A DNA stretch of 61,125 bases from CAZOEL01 sp964578835. Lineage in GTDB: Bacteria; Desulfobacterota; Syntrophobacteria; Syntrophobacterales; Syntrophobacteraceae. The position numbers and the translations under genes are program-made. The notes under the pieces are model-generated. The model was not told the DNA's origin and searched no databases. It worked only from the letters and a program-made list of their open reading frames with translations. How positions within the stretch are numbered: the first letter of the stretch is position 1; every line of letters begins with the position of its first letter. Below, piece by piece: positions 57,381-61,125 of this stretch. The DNA lies in NCBI GenBank assembly GCA_964578835.1, contig CAZOEL010000040.1, positions 1 through 61,125 of the forward strand, given 5' to 3'.

Positions 57381-57686
57381 ATTGCCGGCGGCGCGCTCTT
57401 CCAACTCTTTCAGTCTTTTTTCGATTCTTTCCAGAGATTGATCGCTCAGAGCCCGCTGGGCTCTCGAGCTGAAGGCCGGATTATTCACCCACCAGTCCAT
57501 GCCTATTTCTCGAGCTTTGTCCACAGAGCAAACAACCAGACGGATTTGCAGGCTCAATATCTCTACTTCGCCAAGGCTCAATTTGATATCTCCGGCTATC
57601 ACGATCCCCTTGTCCAAAACTCTTTCCAACACATCCGCGAGGTTCGTACTCCCGCTGGAACGGGCCACTGCTCTTTGCTCGGCCAT
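57375..57686 (-). CDS. gvpJ: Gas vesicle protein, GvpJ-type
   Basis: The product is 103 aa. The GvpA-family core is visible: LADVLERVLDKGIVIAGDIK, then LSLGEVEILSLQIRLVV. A longer charged C-terminal tail (LERIEKRLKELEERAAG) distinguishes it from the shell protein GvpA. GvpJ-type proteins are minor components at vesicle tips needed for nucleation. ATG 57686 has AGAGGATG upstream. It lies 13 bp after gvpK and ends the cluster. Confidence 0.88.
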   Translation of the reverse strand: MAEQRAVARSSGSTNLADVLERVLDKGIVIAGDIKLSLGEVEILSLQIRLVVCSVDKAREIGMDWWVNNPAFSSRAQRALSDQSLERIEKRLKELEERAAGNA

Positions 57687-57699
57687 TTGTCATCCTCTC

Positions 57700-58080
57700 T
57701 CATAGAAGCTTCCCCAGCGGGCCCAGGTCCAAATTGAGGTCCTCTTCATCGAGCCCGAATTCGTTGCGAATTCGTTCAATTTCCTCAGCCTGCTTCATCA
57801 AAGCCGTTCCAAGGCGCTCCACCTCTTCATCGGTGAGCGAACCGGCATCCATGCGCCGTATCGCCTGGCGCTCGAGCAACTCATGGAGGAATTTCACCAG
57901 AGCCAGGACCAGCTGCGCAATGCCGTTCTTGCTCTTCTCCGGGTCGAGGTTGATTCTGCCCGGACTTTGCCGCCCTTCGCGATCGCTCCACCCCTCGTTT
58001 GAATTATCCCGATCGAGTGATGAGACATGACCGCTCACGATGCTCGACTTCATTCCATCTCTTTCAGCTGTCGCCATCAT
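57700..58080 (-). CDS. gvpK: Gas vesicle protein GvpK
   Basis: The product is 126 aa. The conserved block starts with RINLDPEKSKNGIAQLVL, then VKFLHELLERQAIRRMDAG and a C-terminal acidic end. The first 40 residues are less conserved. GvpK is required for vesicle formation but its exact role is unknown. The start has GAGGAGCGC upstream and overlaps the end of the preceding gvpA-family gene by 17 bp. Confidence 0.92.
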   Translation of the reverse strand: MMATAERDGMKSSIVSGHVSSLDRDNSNEGWSDREGRQSPGRINLDPEKSKNGIAQLVLALVKFLHELLERQAIRRMDAGSLTDEEVERLGTALMKQAEEIERIRNEFGLDEEDLNLDLGPLGKLL

Positions 58081-58351
58081 TAGCGCTCCTCAACCCCTCT
58101 TGAGCGTCACCCTGCGATTCCGGTCCCACAGCGCTTCGATTTTCTTCATGAAGCGCGCTTGTCGAAGCGTTTGTCGCCTTCAATAAAGTATCGGTCGATG
58201 AGATGACCAGCTCGAGCCCCAGTCGAATGAGCTCGACATCGGCGACAGAAATAAGCGCCTGCCCTGAAATCACAGCACCCTTGTTGAGCACTCGATCGAC
58301 TATTTCCAGCAAAGAGACATGTTCAGAATCCGCAATCGAAAAATCGGACAT
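58064..58351 (-). CDS. Gas vesicle protein, GvpA/J family, second paralog
   Basis: The product is 95 aa from ATG 58351. The core reads LLEIVDRVLNKGAVISGQAL, then ISVADVELIRLGLELVI. The polar tail after residue 65 (STDTLLKATNAS and following) is unlike GvpA. The ATG overlaps the stop of an 18-codon frame (58407-58351) that has a good ribosome site, so translation may be coupled to that leader; longer in-frame starts run into gvpG. It may be a GvpJ, GvpM or GvpS-type minor protein. Confidence 0.78.
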   Translation of the reverse strand: MSDFSIADSEHVSLLEIVDRVLNKGAVISGQALISVADVELIRLGLELVISSTDTLLKATNASTSALHEENRSAVGPESQGDAQEGLRSANDGDS

Positions 58352-58442
58352 CAAGTCGCCATCCCTTCCAAAGCTTTTGCCCCATCGTTGTGCGGCGTCA
58401 ACTTCATTGAAAGCCCTCCAACGAAGGGCGCTCAAGACCGTC

Positions 58443-58682
58443 TTATTCTCCCTTCCTGTACTCATCCAGCTTATCGAGGCGATCGAGAAGCTCTTGTTCG
58501 CGCGCATCGAATTCCTCTTCGGTAATCGCGCCCGAATCCAACTTCATGTACAGCTCGCTCAATTCCGACGTAATGCGCTGCGCCTGACTCTCTATCTCCT
58601 CATCGGCCGCGGCCTTTATCTTGCTGAAAACCCACATGAGCCCACGCGCCGGAGCCATCAGCAAATCATCGATTATCAGCAC
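58443..58682 (-). CDS. gvpG: Gas vesicle protein GvpG
   Basis: The product is 79 aa from GTG 58682, which has a strong GGGAGG site and gives the usual opening LIIDDLLMAPARGLMWVF. The rest is a charged helix ending in ELLDRLDKLDEYRKGE. A longer frame starts at ATG 58766, overlapping the gvpF/L stop as ATGA, and would add 28 residues not typical of the family. GvpG is an essential accessory protein that associates with GvpF/L-type proteins during nucleation. Confidence 0.85.
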   Translation of the reverse strand: MLIIDDLLMAPARGLMWVFSKIKAAADEEIESQAQRITSELSELYMKLDSGAITEEEFDAREQELLDRLDKLDEYRKGE

Positions 58683-58762
58683 TTCCAACCTCCCGGCGAT
58701 TGCGAAAGGGCGAAACCGTTCGTTTCCCATCCATTGCAGTCGCTCGCGGCCCTCACCCTGCC

Positions 58763-59530
58763 TCATATCTTGAGGCGCACCTCTATAAAATTGTAGGGGG
58801 GAAAAGGACCATTGAATTCAAAGGTATAATTGTCGTCGAACATCTCGGAAGCCTCGTTGACGGCGGCTTCGAAGCGTTCCTTGTCGTCTTTCCCTATGAG
58901 ACAGGCCAGCCTCATTACCTCATGTTCGTTCCTGCACTTGTTGCGCTTCATCTCTGCGCAAACGGGCGAGATAATCTTCTCCACTTTCCCGGTCAAGTTC
59001 TCGCGCTCCTGTTCGAGAATGCGCTCAAACGCCTGTCCGAGCTCGATCTTTTCATCCCGCGTAGGCTCGTGCTTACCGTCATAGATTCTGTCTCTGACTT
59101 CTTTCAGCTCAGGATGATTGGCGACGAAATACTCGAATACGTTTGGAACTTCCCAAGTCAGGCGCAATTCCATTTCCACTCTGCCCTCAATCCGTTTGAT
59201 CTCACGGAGGAAATCCTTCTGGTATTTCGAGAGCAGCTTTTTAATGCCCTCCGGACTATCGGCCACCGTGCCGAAGGATACGGGCAGCACCACGCTGTTC
59301 TTCTCAATCGCTTCACTCAACACGCCCTGATGCGCAGCAAGATGACGCCGTTCCGGCCTCAGTTTGTCGACTTGAGGCAAATCGCTCACCACGGCGGCCA
59401 ACTCTCCATCCGCCACCGTATAGACACTGCTGTCAAAAAGGCCCTTGGGTCCCAATTCCGGTTCCTCGGAACCAGCTATTACAGCATAAAGATAAGTCCC
59501 ACCGCTTGTTGACATCTTTTTTCCAGCCAT
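58763..59530 (-). CDS. Gas vesicle protein GvpF/GvpL
   Basis: The product is 255 aa. The family pattern is clear: YLYAVIAGSEEPELGPKGL near the start, ELAAVVSDLPQ, then VLPVSFGTVADS and, near the end, FEFNGPFPPYNFIEVRL. This C-terminal block is conserved in the GvpL/GvpF family. Members contact GvpA and other minor proteins to prevent aggregation. Only one copy is in this cluster, where many have two. ATG 59530 with AAAGGATT upstream is preferred over an in-frame start at 59563. Confidence 0.93.
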   Translation of the reverse strand: MAGKKMSTSGGTYLYAVIAGSEEPELGPKGLFDSSVYTVADGELAAVVSDLPQVDKLRPERRHLAAHQGVLSEAIEKNSVVLPVSFGTVADSPEGIKKLLSKYQKDFLREIKRIEGRVEMELRLTWEVPNVFEYFVANHPELKEVRDRIYDGKHEPTRDEKIELGQAFERILEQERENLTGKVEKIISPVCAEMKRNKCRNEHEVMRLACLIGKDDKERFEAAVNEASEMFDDNYTFEFNGPFPPYNFIEVRLKI

Positions 59531-59594
59531 ATGAATCCTTTCGAGGTTCACCTCGCCTGACAATTTGTAGCCAATTCGTCAAGGCTCACGTTAG

Positions 59595-59765
59595 CTACCC
59601 GCAATCATGAAAGTCATCGATTATGCAGGTAAGCTTCAACTTGCCATTATCGCTGACTACTTTTAGCAATGTCTTGCAAATGTTGCATTTCACCAGACCG
59701 TCATAGTCATCATACGAATCGCCCAAGTCCAGCTTATGTCCGCAGCCAAGACAAATCACCTTCAT
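59595..59765 (-). CDS. Small zinc-ribbon protein in the gas vesicle cluster (56 aa)
   Basis: An ATG at 59765 lies 11 nt after GGAGGAA. The protein opens MKVICLGCGHKLDLGD and continues with VKCNICKTLLKVV, so two CxxC pairs form a likely zinc ribbon. Two further Cys follow near the C-terminus (LTCII and HDCG). It lies between gvpA and gvpF/L in the same orientation and spacing as a cluster member. I do not know it as a named gas vesicle protein. It could be regulatory or could assist assembly. Confidence 0.72.
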   Translation of the reverse strand: MKVICLGCGHKLDLGDSYDDYDGLVKCNICKTLLKVVSDNGKLKLTCIIDDFHDCG

Positions 59766-59796
59766 CTCTGACTATTCCTCCTCACGATAGCCGCAG

Positions 59797-60030
59797 TTAT
59801 TCAGCTGGAATGCCCGTCGGAGCGGCGGCAGTTGTCGTAAGGCCGATAGCTTCAGCGTATTTAAGATAAGTATCGACAGAAGCAATAACGACTCTGGCCT
59901 CAACGCTCAGGATCTCGATTCCCACCAGAGAGACTCTGACCCACGCGTCAATGACTATTCCTTTATCCAATATAAGCTCGATAACTTCCGACAACGTTCC
60001 CGATCCGGCGCCACCTTTAACTCTCGCCAT
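59797..60030 (-). CDS. gvpA: Gas vesicle shell protein GvpA
   Basis: The product is 77 aa. The shell sequence is well conserved: LSEVIELILDKGIVIDAWVR, then VSLVGIEILSVEARVVIASV and DTYLKYAEAIGL. This hydrophobic protein polymerises into the ribbed wall that excludes water and holds gas. ATG 60030 has GGGAGG upstream. It is the first gene of the minus-strand cluster. No gvpC was found, so the vesicle may be unreinforced or use another protein. No clear promoter was seen upstream. Confidence 0.95.
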   Translation of the reverse strand: MARVKGGAGSGTLSEVIELILDKGIVIDAWVRVSLVGIEILSVEARVVIASVDTYLKYAEAIGLTTTAAAPTGIPAE

Positions 60031-60443
60031 GAAAAAACCTCCCTTTCTACCTAATCCAAAAACCTTCAGACTCCCGCGCACATCGCTCTATGAGGTCTGT
60101 CGGCTCGATCATCTGGAGAGCGCAAGGCTCGTTGATTTTCATCTGATGCTAAAAGGGTACAAACATATCTCCCTTCAATCTAACAACTGTTTTCATTTAT
60201 TCAACAAGCATTCAGATATTCAGGATTTTACAATGCTGGGGAATAGATGCCGTGGAATTGGGAAATAAGGTCAGCTCGTCACTCGGGAGGTCTTTTGGCC
60301 GGACTCCAGCCCAGTGTCAGGCGCTAAGCTTCGTTTATGAAGCTTTAGCGCTATACTAAATTATACCCTGGGCTCTCTGCCGCCATCTCTCCCGTGCTTT
60401 GCACACCGGCAACAAGTTGCCGGCGCCATCTGCGGCTCGCCTA

Positions 60444-60611
60444 AGGCAGCTCACAACAAATAACCTACCAAAATTGGTTCAGAAACACCCACCGTCATTC
60501 CGGCAGTCTTCAAGCCGGAATCCCGTTTTTTCGCGGGGCTGGATTCCGGCCAAAACCATGCCGGAATGACAGAACCCCTCTTCCTGGTAGGTTATTTGTT
60601 ATGAGTTGCCT
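60444..60611. repeat. MITE-like element with nested inverted repeats
   Basis: The ends are a 27-bp inverted repeat with two mismatches (ending AACAAATAACCTACCA). Inside, a perfect 12-bp pair (GTCATTCCGGCA at 60494 and TGCCGGAATGAC at 60559) and a second pair around GCCGGAATCC and GGATTCCGGC form nested palindromes. No frame longer than a few codons is present. The inner core is shared with the hairpin at 27123. The element lies directly downstream of the stop of the 60615-60986 gene. Confidence 0.75.
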
Positions 60612-60614
60612 AAG

Positions 60615-60986
60615 TCAACGTCCATCCCTTATCCTCCGTGCATAGCTGATGAATTGACTAAGCCAGCCATAATGCGACAGCTTTGGCAAAAGGTATTTCC
60701 ATTGAATAAGACCGACCATAAAATAGAAAGTCCAGACCAGAGTTAAGGAGAGATGCGTTGTCTGCAAAACGTATCCCGTCGCCCGGTTTAGGCATAATAG
60801 AATAAGAGTTATTGTTGCGCTGACAGCAAAACTCAACGGAAACGCCAAAATGAGCATTCCGTATACCAAAAGCGTCTCAACGTCGCTGTTAGGCTTCCCA
60901 TCAAAAAAGTACAATGTTGTCAGTAACACTGCAGCACTGAAGAGAGCCCAAATCCAAACCACTGCTCTGCCGAAACCAGGCTTCAT
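60615..60986 (-). CDS. Small multispanning membrane protein (123 aa)
   Basis: ATG 60986 follows AAAGGAAAG. Three to four hydrophobic segments are visible (AVVWIWALFSAAVLLTTLYF, LVYGMLILAFPLSFAVSATI, and LVWTFYFMVGLI), with a basic C-terminus. I do not recognise the family. The stop is 3 bp from the MITE-like element, so that element may form part of its transcript end. Confidence 0.6.
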   Translation of the reverse strand: MKPGFGRAVVWIWALFSAAVLLTTLYFFDGKPNSDVETLLVYGMLILAFPLSFAVSATITLILLCLNRATGYVLQTTHLSLTLVWTFYFMVGLIQWKYLLPKLSHYGWLSQFISYARRIRDGR

Positions 60987-61081
60987 AGCTTTCCTTTCAC
61001 GGTAAATTTGTTCTCATTCAGAAATGACCATGTGTACGGGAATCTTTTTCCCTGCACTTCGCTCCCAAATGCTTCCCGTGA

Positions 61082-61125
61082 AAGCCCTGAAAGGGCGAAA
61101 TACCATAGCCCAGGGCAACGCCCTG
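61082..61125. repeat. Repeat of the AGGGCGAAATACC/CCAGGGCAACGCCCTG type at window edge
   Basis: The last 44 bases contain CCCTGAAAGGG and CAGGGCAACGCCCTG, two short palindromes. I recall this sequence type as a dispersed repeat of many genomes. It is cut by the window end. Confidence 0.45.

Noticed and set aside
60480..60600. CRISPR array
   Set aside because: The repeats are inverted, only a few copies, and there are no regular spacers or cas genes; it fits a MITE-like element.

Overview
The window looks like a draft chromosome segment of a Gram-negative, probably anaerobic delta-type bacterium (Desulfobacterota, Syntrophobacter-like is my best guess). The reasons are an Mla-type phospholipid transport operon, a type VI secretion (T6SS) gene block, lipoproteins and an outer-membrane barrel, moderately GC-rich codon use, gas vesicle genes and treYZ. 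No ribosomal RNA or species-specific marker is present, so this placement is inference. A run of ten N at 29729-29738 marks a scaffold join.

Left end (1-8200): a minus-strand string of poorly characterised genes contains two paralogs, one of which carries a pRiA4b ORF-3-type domain, a HEAT/SEC-C protein, and a gene broken by a 5-bp tandem duplication. Next come a plus-strand yjbQ-kptA pair, a pirin relic, a frameshifted radical SAM gene and tRNA-Arg(UCG) with its terminator. From 8300 to 14100 (plus strand) lie a MoxR ATPase with its VWA partner, a TtcA-like tRNA thiolase and polA.

14157-20427 (minus): an operon runs SpoIIE/RsbU-like phosphatase, RsbW-like kinase, STAS protein, MlaE, MlaF, MlaD, TPR lipoprotein. 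It places a complete partner-switch regulatory module directly on a lipid transporter.

20928-37116 (plus): a PKD/beta-propeller secreted protein, a CsgG-like protein and an outer-membrane barrel come first. A T6SS block follows, with an unusual 760-aa protein carrying repeated Glu-Thr motifs, a gene spanning the assembly gap, and tssJ, tssK, tssL, tssM and tagF. The sheath, Hcp, VgrG and ClpV genes are not in the window.

37762-49441 (plus): a parvulin-type prolyl isomerase and four exported proteins. One is a 2416-residue protein whose C-terminal part looks to me like the pore, coiled-coil and C-terminal domains of Tc-toxin TcA subunits, joined to an N-terminal propeller-like region and a signal peptide. 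This is my main candidate for an undescribed system.

Right end (49442-61125): a group II intron-like RNA relic, a SAM methyltransferase, a ParD/ParE-type toxin-antitoxin pair, treZ-treY, a compact minus-strand gas vesicle cluster (gvpA, small zinc-ribbon protein, gvpF/L, gvpG, a gvpA-family gene, gvpK, gvpJ), a MITE-like inverted-repeat element and a small membrane protein.
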